A DNA stretch of 64,000 nucleotides from DASWZN01 sp036404435. GTDB lineage: Bacteria; Acidobacteriota; Terriglobia; Bryobacterales; Bryobacteraceae. This document shows, piece by piece, positions 43,437 through 51,496 of the stretch. The number at the start of each line of letters is the position of its first letter. The stretch's first letter is position 1. The position numbers and the translations under genes are program-made. The notes under the pieces were generated by a model. The model ran no database searches. It worked only from the letters and a program-made list of their open reading frames with translations, and was not told the DNA's origin. Location: contig DASWZN010000019.1 of assembly GCA_036404435.1 (NCBI GenBank), forward strand, positions 1-64,000. Direction: 5' to 3'.

Positions 43437-43509
43437 GGCCGGGGAGGCAACTCCCACCAAAGCGAGACTAACCTCTAAATAAAAGACCCCTGAAGCAATC
43501 CTCCCCGGC
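43437..43509 (+). ncRNA. Candidate structured leader RNA upstream of dxr
   Basis: GCCGGGGAGG (43438-43447) can pair perfectly over 10 bp with CCTCCCCGGC (43500-43509). The same GGGAG can alternatively form a local hairpin with CTCCC across a GCAA tetraloop (43442-43455). The two pairings exclude each other, as in a switch or attenuator. The loop is A-rich and not coding-like. It starts right after a promoter and lies in the 246-nt gap before dxr. It matches no riboswitch class I can name. A short independent RNA is the alternative. Confidence 0.45.
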
Positions 43510-43615
43510 ACCCCTAAAAAAGAGGATTCACCCCCAAGGGAAACAGTACTTCAGCGGATGGCTCTAGCGCGGGCGGCGTGTTATGATTCCTATACTCTGC
43601 TGTCGCTAGGCAGCC

Positions 43616-44806
43616 ATGAAGAATCTCACAATCCTCGGTTCCACAGGCTCGATCGGCTGTAACACCCTGGATGTTCTGAGGCGCCGGCAGGATTGCCGGG
43701 TCTTCGCCCTGGTGGCCGGCCAAAACGCCGCGCTCCTGGCGGAGCAGATCCGGGAATTCCGTCCCCGTCTCGCGGTTGTTGAAACGGAGCAGGTCCGGGC
43801 GAATCTAACAGACAGGCTGCGCGAATCGGGCTTGGCGCCCTCGGAGTGGCCCCGGTTGGAATATGGGCCGGAAGCCCGGGTCATGGCAGCGTCTGCCCCC
43901 GAAGTGAACTTCGTGATGTCGGCGATCGTGGGAGTGGCGGGCTTGGAGGCGACCTACGAGGCCGTCCGGCTCGGCAAAACGGTCGGACTGGCGAACAAGG
44001 AAGTTTTGGTGGCGAGCGGAGAGCTGGTGACCGCGGCGGCGCGGGCGTCGGGTACTGAACTGATCCCGGTCGATAGCGAACACAACGGCGTGCATCAGTG
44101 TATGAGGGCAGGCCAGCGGAGCGAGGTGGCGCGGGTCATCCTGACGGCGTCCGGCGGTCCCTTCCGCCAAACTCCGGCCGCCGAATTGGCGCAGGTCACA
44201 CCCGCCCAGGCGCTCAACCATCCGACCTGGAAGATGGGGAAACGCATCACCATCGATTCGGCTACGATGATGAATAAGGGATTCGAGGTGATCGAGGCGT
44301 GCTGGCTGTTCGGCCTGACGCCGTCGGAGGTCGAGGTAGTGATCCACCCGCAGTCCTCGGTTCACGCCATGGTCGAATACACCGACGGCAGCGTTATTGC
44401 CCAGGTCTCGGCGACGGATATGCGCATGCCGATCCAATACGCCCTGACCTACCCTGCCCGCGAGTCGGCCCCGGTGCCCCGGCTGGATTGGACCGCCGCG
44501 CGCCACTGGGACTTTCTGCCCCCGGACTTCGAGAAGTTCCGCCTGCTGAAACTGGCGTACCAGGCGCAGGAAACCGGCGGCGCGGCGACGTGCACGCTGA
44601 ACGCCGCCGATGAGATTGCCGTGGGCGCGTTCCTCGAAGGCCGCATCTCGTTCCCCGGAATCGCCGAAGTGGTGGAGGAAACGCTCGCGAAGGTCCCCGT
44701 CCGCCACCCGCATTCGATTGCCGAGGTGCTGGAGATCGACGAGGAATCGCGCTCGGTCGCCCGAAGCCTCGCGGCCCGTGCGGATCGCCCATTGGTCAAG
44801 GTCTGA
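43616..44806 (+). CDS. dxr: 1-deoxy-D-xylulose 5-phosphate reductoisomerase
   Basis: NADPH-dependent second step of the MEP isoprenoid pathway, feeding undecaprenyl and hopanoid precursors. 396 residues. NADPH loop LTILGSTGSIGCNTLDVL; GLANKEVLVASGELV; catalytic PVDSEHNGVHQC metal-site segment (Asp and Glu); flexible-loop region HPTWKMGKRITIDSATMMNK; GLTPSEVEVVIHPQSSVHAM. Complete. Three nucleotides separate it from rseP, a very common pairing. Confidence 0.97.
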   Translation: MKNLTILGSTGSIGCNTLDVLRRRQDCRVFALVAGQNAALLAEQIREFRPRLAVVETEQVRANLTDRLRESGLAPSEWPRLEYGPEARVMAASAPEVNFVMSAIVGVAGLEATYEAVRLGKTVGLANKEVLVASGELVTAAARASGTELIPVDSEHNGVHQCMRAGQRSEVARVILTASGGPFRQTPAAELAQVTPAQALNHPTWKMGKRITIDSATMMNKGFEVIEACWLFGLTPSEVEVVIHPQSSVHAMVEYTDGSVIAQVSATDMRMPIQYALTYPARESAPVPRLDWTAARHWDFLPPDFEKFRLLKLAYQAQETGGAATCTLNAADEIAVGAFLEGRISFPGIAEVVEETLAKVPVRHPHSIAEVLEIDEESRSVARSLAARADRPLVKV

Positions 44807-44809
44807 AAT

Positions 44810-46129
44810 ATGATTGCCTTTGTTGAGAACTTCGCCTGGCTCTTGGTACTGATCGGGGTTATGATCCTCGTTCATGAGGCCGGCCACTACTGGGCCGCGC
44901 GGTCCTTCGACGTGCGGATCGAGGTTTTCAGTTTCGGCTTCGGCCCGCGCCTGTTCGGATTCAAGCGGGGAGACACCGACTTCCGGTTCTCGGCGATCTT
45001 ATTCGGGGGCTACGTGAAGATGGCCGGCGAGCAGCCTACCGACGAGAACGTCGACGACCCGCGCGCCTTTCTGGCCAAGCCCCGCTGGCAGCGGCTGATT
45101 ATCGCGTTTGCCGGGCCCGCTATGAACGTAGTGCTGGCGGTGGCCCTGTTGACCGGGATGTACATGGTGCAGTTCCCCAAGACGCTGCCTTCGGAGCAGG
45201 AAGGCTTCGTCGGCTCCGTGGATCCGAACACCCCCGCGGCCAAGGCCGGGATACGAGAGGGCGACCGCATCGTGACCATCGACGACCAGCAACGGCCGGC
45301 CTGGGAGGATATCAGAAACAAGGAGTTCTCCAGCGCGAACCACCCGCTGGCTGTGCGAATCGAGCGCGAAAAGCACGAATTCTGGACCACGGTGACGCCC
45401 GCGATGGACGAGCACTCGGGATTGGGCACCGCAGGTTGGCAGCCCGGGGGCGAGATTGAGGTCGCGGAGCTTTCGCCGGGCATGCCGGCCCAGAAGGCCG
45501 ACCTCCACAAGGGCGACATCCTGCTACTCGCCAACGGCAAGCCGCTACACTCGCAGGACGGGCTGCGCAAGATCGTCGAGGCGGCCGACGGCAAGCCGGT
45601 GACCCTCGAGTACAGGCGCGACGGCCGCACCCTCTCGGCAACGATTCAGCCGATCTTCGATAAGGAAGGGGGGCCCGGCCGCTGGATGATCGGCGTGTAC
45701 GCGAGTTTCCGGGTGGTGGTGATCCAGCTCCCGTTCCCGCAAGCGCTGGCGGAATCCACCCGGGAGAACATCAAGGGCGCGACGCTGATCTACCAGTTCC
45801 TCAGGGGGATCGTCGAGCGGCGTATGTCGCCCAAGTCGATCAGCGGTCCGATCGGCATCGCGCAGTACGCCGGCGCGGCGGCGCGGTTAGGGGTGTGGCC
45901 GTTCCTCAGCCTCATGGCGATGGTCAGCCTCAACCTGGCGGTCATCAACCTGCTGCCCGTCCCCATCTTGGATGGCGGCGTGATCCTGATGCTGCTGGTC
46001 GAGATGACCATGCGGCGCGACCTCAGCCTGCGCGTCAAAGAGACGTTGTTCAAGCTGGGCTTCGTCTTTCTGATGGTCGTCATGGCCTTCGTGATCTACA
46101 ACGACATCGCCAAGACCCTGCCGGGGTAG
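44810..46129 (+). CDS. rseP: RIP zinc metalloprotease RseP
   Basis: Site-2 intramembrane protease that cleaves anti-sigma factors and signal-peptide remnants. 439 residues. Zinc motif VHEAGHYWAAR (H22, E23, H26) in the first membrane span; conserved FGGYVKMAGE; two PDZ domains (VDPNTPAAKAGIREGDRIVT and ELSPGMPAQKADLHKGDILL); the second catalytic motif VPILDGGVILMLLVEM (LDG) near the C-terminus. Coupled to dxr. No RseA-like anti-sigma gene in the window. Confidence 0.95.
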   Translation: MIAFVENFAWLLVLIGVMILVHEAGHYWAARSFDVRIEVFSFGFGPRLFGFKRGDTDFRFSAILFGGYVKMAGEQPTDENVDDPRAFLAKPRWQRLIIAFAGPAMNVVLAVALLTGMYMVQFPKTLPSEQEGFVGSVDPNTPAAKAGIREGDRIVTIDDQQRPAWEDIRNKEFSSANHPLAVRIEREKHEFWTTVTPAMDEHSGLGTAGWQPGGEIEVAELSPGMPAQKADLHKGDILLLANGKPLHSQDGLRKIVEAADGKPVTLEYRRDGRTLSATIQPIFDKEGGPGRWMIGVYASFRVVVIQLPFPQALAESTRENIKGATLIYQFLRGIVERRMSPKSISGPIGIAQYAGAAARLGVWPFLSLMAMVSLNLAVINLLPVPILDGGVILMLLVEMTMRRDLSLRVKETLFKLGFVFLMVVMAFVIYNDIAKTLPG

Positions 46130-46280
46130 AGAGCGTCCTTTCACCGTCCTCAAGCCACGGCACCGGACTCTGCCAGCCGAGCCACAAAACCGCAAGTGCT
46201 CGATGAGTCAGTGGAAAAGAGTCGTTCTGTGCGGTGACCCTCTGGCGCCACGCGCGGCTGCGTGAGAAGCTGGATGGCAT

Positions 46281-47837
46281 ATGAGCGCCCCGATGGGGAT
46301 CTCGAAGGTTGAGAGCGCGAGGCCGTGGTTGTTGGGCTCGGGGATGGTTGTGGCCGCGATTGCCGCGGTCAAGCTGTTGGTCCATCTGTATGCCGGCCGG
46401 CACTACGGGTATTTCGTCGACGAGCTCTATTACATGGCGTGCGCGCAGCACCTGGATTGGGGCTACGTGGACCAGCCCCCGCTCATCGCGTTCGTCGCGT
46501 GGGCCGTGCGCCATGTCTTGGGCGATTCCCTGCCGGCGATCCGGTTGCTGCCGGCGCTGGCCGGGGCGGGCCAAGTCCTGCTGACCGGCCTGGTCGCCCG
46601 CGAGCTGGGCGGCGGGCGCTTCGCGCAGGGATTCGCGGCCCTGGCGACGCTGGTGGCGCCGGGCTTTCTTGCGTTCGACAGCTTCTTCTCGATGAACGCC
46701 TTCGAGCCGCTGTTCTGGACCGGCTGCGCCTACGTGCTCATTCGCATCGTCAACACCGGCGATCAGAGGCTGTGGCTCTGGTTCGGCGTGCTGGCAGGCG
46801 TGGGTCTGGAGAACAAACACTCCATGCTGACGTTCGGCTTCGCGCTTGTCGCGGGGGTCCTTCTGACGCCGGAGCGCAAGGCGTTCCGCGCACCGTGGAT
46901 CTGGCTGGCGGGCCTGGTGGCATTTCTGATCTTCCTGCCCAACCTGTGGTGGAACATCCAGCATCATTTCCCGTTCCTGGAGCTACAGGCGAACATACGG
47001 CGCTCGGGACGCAACGTGCCTCTGTCGCCGCTGGCGTTCTTCGGCCAGCAGATCACCTCGATGCTTCCTCTGTCGCTGCCAATCTGGCTGGCGGGGTTGT
47101 GGTACTACTTGTTCGCGGCGGAGGGCAAGCCGTTCCGGGCCCTCGGATGGGCGTGGCTGATCACGGCAGGCGCGATCGTGCTCCTGAACCCGCGCACTTA
47201 CTACCTGTGGCCCGCCTTTGCGATCCTGCTGGCTGCGGGCGGCGTCCAGTGGGAACGGTGGCTGGAAGGTCCACGGTGGCAGTGGGTCAAGCCGGTCTGG
47301 TGCGCGCTCATGGTGTTGCTCGCCGTCGCCGCGGCGCCGCTATTCCTCCCGGTGGTGCGGCCCGAGACCTACATCCGATATGTCAAGGCGATCCATTATG
47401 AGCAGCCGAGGATCGAAACCCACAGGCTCGGTCCGTTGCCGCAACTCTTCGCCGATGAGTTCGGCTGGGAGGAGATGGCCGTCACGGTGGCGCGCGTGTA
47501 CAACAGCCTGCCGCCGGAGGTGCGCGCCAAGACCTTCGCCCAGAGCTACGGCCAGGCCGGGGCCATCGATCTGTTCGGCCCGAAATACGGTCTGCCGCGA
47601 GCCATCAGCGGGCATCAGAGCTACTTCCTGTGGGGGCCGCGCGATTACACCGGCGAGAGCATGATCGTTATGGACGAAAGGCAGGAGAAGCTCGATCAGT
47701 TGTTCGCTTCCGTCGAGAAGGTGGCGCGCGTGGAGCACCCGTATTCGATGCCCTACCAGCACTTCGATGTGTTTTACTGCCGCGGCATGAAGGAGAACCT
47801 GAAGGAGATCTGGCCGCAGGTGAAGAGGTGGAACTGA
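46281..47837 (+). CDS. Glycosyltransferase family 39 membrane protein (ArnT/PMT-like)
   Basis: 518 residues with about ten membrane spans. The first periplasmic loop carries the catalytic acid pattern YFVDELYYMACAQHLDWGYV (Asp-Glu) typical of the PMT_2 superfamily, followed by DQPPLIAFVAWAV and SFFSMNAFEPLFW. The soluble C-terminal part has LFADEFGWEEMAVTVARVYN. Such enzymes move a sugar from a lipid carrier to lipids or proteins on the outer face. The acceptor is unknown. It stands 151 nt after rseP with nothing recognisable between. Confidence 0.82.
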   Translation: MSAPMGISKVESARPWLLGSGMVVAAIAAVKLLVHLYAGRHYGYFVDELYYMACAQHLDWGYVDQPPLIAFVAWAVRHVLGDSLPAIRLLPALAGAGQVLLTGLVARELGGGRFAQGFAALATLVAPGFLAFDSFFSMNAFEPLFWTGCAYVLIRIVNTGDQRLWLWFGVLAGVGLENKHSMLTFGFALVAGVLLTPERKAFRAPWIWLAGLVAFLIFLPNLWWNIQHHFPFLELQANIRRSGRNVPLSPLAFFGQQITSMLPLSLPIWLAGLWYYLFAAEGKPFRALGWAWLITAGAIVLLNPRTYYLWPAFAILLAAGGVQWERWLEGPRWQWVKPVWCALMVLLAVAAAPLFLPVVRPETYIRYVKAIHYEQPRIETHRLGPLPQLFADEFGWEEMAVTVARVYNSLPPEVRAKTFAQSYGQAGAIDLFGPKYGLPRAISGHQSYFLWGPRDYTGESMIVMDERQEKLDQLFASVEKVARVEHPYSMPYQHFDVFYCRGMKENLKEIWPQVKRWN

Positions 47838-47861
47838 GTACTCCTATTCGCAGACACGGTG

Positions 47862-47895
47862 ACGTATGGCCGCTCCCTCACGGTCGCGGTTCGGT
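47862..47895 (-). repeat. Dispersed 34-bp repeat, copy 2
   Basis: Inverted copy of the element at 3878-3911, with core CGACCGTGAGGGAGCGG on the minus strand, in the gene-free stretch 47838-48033. The neighbouring CGCTCGCGTGAGCGAGCG (47911-47928) is a strong palindrome, also echoing the GCTCACGCG motif next to copy 1. Confidence 0.5.
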
Positions 47896-48033
47896 GCTCC
47901 AGCACGCCACCGCTCGCGTGAGCGAGCGGAGGCCGCCGGCCGTTGCGGGTACCGAGGCACGGCGGGAAGATCGGCTCCGATTGCGGTGGTCGGATTGAGA
48001 CTGGTGCGGGCCCACTGGATTCTCGGCGTCAAG

Positions 48034-48840
48034 TTAATCGCAAGTCGACGTTGCGCACTGATCCTTGCGAAAGTCGTCGAGATAAATCGTCATCGGTTGC
48101 TTCATGAGGTTCCGATATAGGCCCATCTTGAAGAAGAAGAACCCGTGTGCCGGATAGCCCCGCGCGGCACGATATGCCGTGACCCCACGGTATTGAACAA
48201 TCCGCTGCCCGTTCATCCACCCGTCGATAGCGCCGTCGTCTCTCTGTGAAAACCGGGCCACAAAACGAAAGTCCAGCCATCGTCCGCGCATCTCGCCCTG
48301 GGATGTGTAGACCGTCGCCTCGCCTGCATCGTTCTTGCGTGTTACGAAAAGGACGCCACCGACATACCGAATCGCCAGAACCGGGTTATCCGGACGGCAG
48401 GGCCCCCACTCGCAAAGCTGTTTCCACTGTGCGATGACAAGCCGCACCTTGACTATCGGAAAATCCCTTGGAAGGTAAAGGCTGAACGCGTAATCGTAGG
48501 TCCTACCCGGCTGAGACCAGAACCGCGGAGCTTCCATCAGCTCATCGCGCTCGCTTGCGGCGCCGTCGTCACTCGCCTCTTCAAAACGATCGTTCGCCCG
48601 GAGCGTAATTCGCGCCGCACTATGGCCGCTGTGCACGATCTGACTCTGGATCGAAAGGGCCCCTGGGACCATTCTCTGCGCAGTCCAGATCGAACTTAGC
48701 TTTGGTTCCTCAAAACCATCCCGTGTGTGCACGGGCCTGTGCAGCAACCAAGCCAGACGGATGCTCCCGGCCGCAACGAGCAGCAGCACGAAAGCCCCAG
48801 CGAACAACAGAACGCGGCGGAACGGCGGTCGTCTTATCAC
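48034..48840 (-). CDS. Membrane-anchored polysaccharide-lyase-like protein (heparin lyase I fold)
   Basis: 268 residues: basic head, one membrane anchor (residues about 9-31), then a jelly-roll domain of the Polysacc_lyase (PF14099-like) type: DGFEEPKLSSIWTAQRMVPG, SGHSAARITLRANDR, YDYAFSLYLPRDFPIVKVRL, VIAQWKQLCEWGPCRPDNPV, WLDFRFVARFSQRDDGAIDG. Members cleave acidic polysaccharides or serve as lectin-like modules; the catalytic residues are not certain enough to claim activity. Monocistronic. Confidence 0.7.
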   Translation of the reverse strand: MIRRPPFRRVLLFAGAFVLLLVAAGSIRLAWLLHRPVHTRDGFEEPKLSSIWTAQRMVPGALSIQSQIVHSGHSAARITLRANDRFEEASDDGAASERDELMEAPRFWSQPGRTYDYAFSLYLPRDFPIVKVRLVIAQWKQLCEWGPCRPDNPVLAIRYVGGVLFVTRKNDAGEATVYTSQGEMRGRWLDFRFVARFSQRDDGAIDGWMNGQRIVQYRGVTAYRAARGYPAHGFFFFKMGLYRNLMKQPMTIYLDDFRKDQCATSTCD

Positions 48841-48878
48841 CTTGTCCGCTTGATATTATACCCGCGGACCTCAGCGAC

Positions 48879-50645
48879 CTACGCGCAGCGGGTCCGGTGC
48901 CAGGCGAGAAAGCGGGCCGCCTCCTGCGGAGGCATGTAGCGCGAGAGCTTCGCCAGCGGCGTGTTGCGCAGATCGACCAGCACCAGACCGTCGAGGGCGT
49001 TCGAGAACTTCGCATCCACGTTGAAGCCCAACATGCGGCCGCCCAGCTTCATGTACTGACGGATGAGGATCGGGACGCCCTTGCCGTCGGGCTCCAGGTC
49101 GGCGATCGGGTCGGTCAGGTCCTCCAGATCCGTGAGGAAGCGGCTCAGGACGTGGGCGTGCCATTTGCTCGATGCGGCGGGATGGAATGGGCGCTTGGGC
49201 CGGACCAGTTGCGCCAGGCCCGGGTCCGTATGGCGCTTGAGGAAGCTCACCAGCAAGTCGCGCGAGACCGGATTGTAGTCGTTGCTCACGCTGACCGCGC
49301 CGAACAGCGTAGGGCAGTCCGGTCTCGTCGCCACGTAGTGCCCGATGCCTCTCCACAACAGAAACAGCGGCGCGATCTGCTTCTGGTACTCCGGCCGAAC
49401 GAAAGAGCGGCCCAGCTCGAGCGCCGGGCCGACGCGGCGGAAGAACTCCGGCTGGTAGTGGAACAGGCTGCTGGTGTAGAGGCCGCGGATGCCGCGCCGT
49501 GGCAGCACGTCGGGGGTCGCGCACAGGCGGTACGCTCCGGCGATTTCCTGCTTCTCCCGGTTCCACAGGAACAGGTGCAAATACCAGTCGTCGAAGACGT
49601 CCAGATCGAGGGCGCTCCCGGACCCTTCGCCCACGGCACGGAACGTCAGCTCGCGCAGTCTGCCGATTTCGCGCAGCGTATTGGGGATTCGTTCGCCGGG
49701 CGCGATGTATACTGCCAGCTCGTTCATCTCGCAGAGGGGGGCCAGACCCTGGACCTCTTCGCGCACAAGCGCCGGCCTGGGAGCCGCGAGCGGGATCGGG
49801 ATGCGGCGCTGCGCCGGCGGGCGCTGGCCGCGGCTCGCCAGCATATCGGTGCGGCAGCGCAGGTACAGCATCGCGGCCTCGTCGCTGGGGAGACTGCCCA
49901 GAGTCTCCCCCGAAACCGGCCGGCCGATGCGCAGCTCGACCATGCTTCCGCGCTTGTTGAGCAGCTCGCGCGGCAGGGCCGCGGTTCCCAGCAACGGATG
50001 CACCAGGCCCAGCAGTTGGAACGAGAGGCTGTTCGCGCCCTCGAAGAAGACGGGCAGCGCGGGGCAGCCTGCCATGCGAATCAGCCGGCCGACGGACGGG
50101 TTCCAGCGGCGATCCACCGCCGCCCCGCGCGAAAAGTCGAAGCGCGCCACTTCCCCGGCCGGAAACACTACCAGCGCGCCACCGCCACGCAGCCATTCGA
50201 TCGCGCGCCGCAGCGGGATCCGGTTCTCGACGGTGGCGGCGCGGCCTCCGAACGGGTTGACGAGGATGAAACGGTCTTGAATCTGGGGAATGGCGGCCAG
50301 GATGGAGTTGGCCATGAACTTCACGTCGGGCCGGGCGCGCGCCAGCATGTCGGCGAGCACCGCGGCTTCGAGCATGCCGAAGGGATGGTTGGCGACGATC
50401 GCCAGCGGCCCCGTCGCCGGAATACGCGCGAGGTCGTCCGGATTTACGTGGTACCGGATCCCCAGCTCGGCCAGCAGCGCTCCAGAGGCGTTCCCGTCCT
50501 GGAGCGACGCGCCGAACGCCTCTCTCAGCCGGTCCAGCATCAGGAGCCGCTCGATCGCGGGCGCGACAGGCGCGAGGAAGGTTCGCACGGAAGGATCGAG
50601 AAATGTTGTGAGACTAAGGGCGGGAACGGCCGATGGGGTTTGCAT
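48879..50645 (-). CDS. Bifunctional acyltransferase, PlsC-like plus GNAT-like (OlsF type)
   Basis: 588 residues in two parts. Residues about 30-270 are a lysophospholipid-acyltransferase domain with PLAIVANHPFGMLEA (catalytic H87), an FPAGEVARFDFSRG acceptor motif and a PVFFEGANS segment. Residues about 300-588 are an acyl-ACP N-acyltransferase (OlsB/hemolysin-like) with VFDDWYLHLFLWNREKQEIA, YRLCATPDVLPRRGIRGLYT and LELGRSFVRPEYQ. OlsF proteins with this architecture make ornithine lipids, phosphorus-free membrane lipids used under phosphate limitation. Another amino-acyl lipid is possible. A degenerate paralogue of the first half lies just upstream. Confidence 0.82.
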   Translation of the reverse strand: MQTPSAVPALSLTTFLDPSVRTFLAPVAPAIERLLMLDRLREAFGASLQDGNASGALLAELGIRYHVNPDDLARIPATGPLAIVANHPFGMLEAAVLADMLARARPDVKFMANSILAAIPQIQDRFILVNPFGGRAATVENRIPLRRAIEWLRGGGALVVFPAGEVARFDFSRGAAVDRRWNPSVGRLIRMAGCPALPVFFEGANSLSFQLLGLVHPLLGTAALPRELLNKRGSMVELRIGRPVSGETLGSLPSDEAAMLYLRCRTDMLASRGQRPPAQRRIPIPLAAPRPALVREEVQGLAPLCEMNELAVYIAPGERIPNTLREIGRLRELTFRAVGEGSGSALDLDVFDDWYLHLFLWNREKQEIAGAYRLCATPDVLPRRGIRGLYTSSLFHYQPEFFRRVGPALELGRSFVRPEYQKQIAPLFLLWRGIGHYVATRPDCPTLFGAVSVSNDYNPVSRDLLVSFLKRHTDPGLAQLVRPKRPFHPAASSKWHAHVLSRFLTDLEDLTDPIADLEPDGKGVPILIRQYMKLGGRMLGFNVDAKFSNALDGLVLVDLRNTPLAKLSRYMPPQEAARFLAWHRTRCA

Positions 50646-50691
50646 CAGACATAAGATGACAGGCGAATGTTACGGGACGATGAGGGCGCGA

Positions 50692-51420
50692 TCAATTTAC
50701 GATGGCGCGATTCGGATCAAGCCGCGGAACCAGCCGCAAGGCGGCCCGATGGCGCCCGGCCAGCTCGCACGTTCTCCAGCACAGGTAGGCCGCCGCGTCG
50801 GCGTCCAGCGCGAATCGGGCCAGACGCTCGGAACCGACGGGCGCGCCGAAGCGCAGTTCGATCGCCCCGCTCTCCGGGTTCTGTGTTTGGGGCCGCGTCA
50901 CCGCCGCCGGCACAACTGCGGCGCCGGCAAGACGCGCCAGGCGTACGGCCGCGGTCCAAGCGTCCTGGTCCACGAAGGCGGCCAGCAATCCTCCGGAACG
51001 CAGCCAGGCCAAACCCTGACCGAGCGCCCGCACGTTCGCCGGCGCCGCCCGCCGTCGATCCCACGGGTCCGAGGCCACGAAGCGCGGTCGGAGGTTGGGC
51101 GCCACGGCGAGAAACCGGTCGGCCACAACCTTGACGTCGGGTCTGATCTCATCGAGCAGGAACGAAGCCGCCAGCGCCTCGAGCGCGCCGTATGCCGCGC
51201 CGGCCGCTACCAGGACCGGACCGACTGCGGGTATGCGCTCGAGGTCGCTTTCGCTCGCCGTGGGCCGCACGCGCGCGGCGCCCAGAAGAAGACCGGGGTC
51301 CGGCTCGTACCCGCTCGCCAGCACGTCGGCGCACAGGTTTCGAACGAGGCGATAAGTTGCCATGCAGCCGGCTCCGGCCGGATCTGCACTCAGGCTGCTG
51401 ACAGGCTCGGGGATCGTCAT
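50692..51420 (-). CDS. Degenerate PlsC-like acyltransferase (likely pseudoenzyme)
   Basis: 242 residues that follow the N-terminal half of the OlsF-like neighbour: ESDLERIPAVGPVLVAAGAA aligns to the NHPFG region, then DEIRPDVKVVADRFLAVAPN, VASDPWDRRRAAPANVRALG and SGAIELRFGAPVGSERLARF. The catalytic NHP is GAA (residues 74-76), so acyl transfer by the usual mechanism is not expected. There is no GNAT half. The frame is intact and the composition normal, so it may be kept as a regulatory subunit. It lies 46 nt upstream of the OlsF-like gene. Confidence 0.72.
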   Translation of the reverse strand: MTIPEPVSSLSADPAGAGCMATYRLVRNLCADVLASGYEPDPGLLLGAARVRPTASESDLERIPAVGPVLVAAGAAYGALEALAASFLLDEIRPDVKVVADRFLAVAPNLRPRFVASDPWDRRRAAPANVRALGQGLAWLRSGGLLAAFVDQDAWTAAVRLARLAGAAVVPAAVTRPQTQNPESGAIELRFGAPVGSERLARFALDADAAAYLCWRTCELAGRHRAALRLVPRLDPNRAIVN

Positions 51421-51496
51421 ACCTCAAACTTGGCACGCTGAGGTTGCAGGGGCGTGAACCGCAGATTGCGTCCGCGCGAAACTTCAGCCGGCTGCC

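Noticed and set aside
43437..43509. Known riboswitch classes (TPP, cobalamin, c-di-GMP, SAM) for the dxr leader
   Set aside because: None of their conserved core sequences is present by eye; left as an unclassified structured leader.
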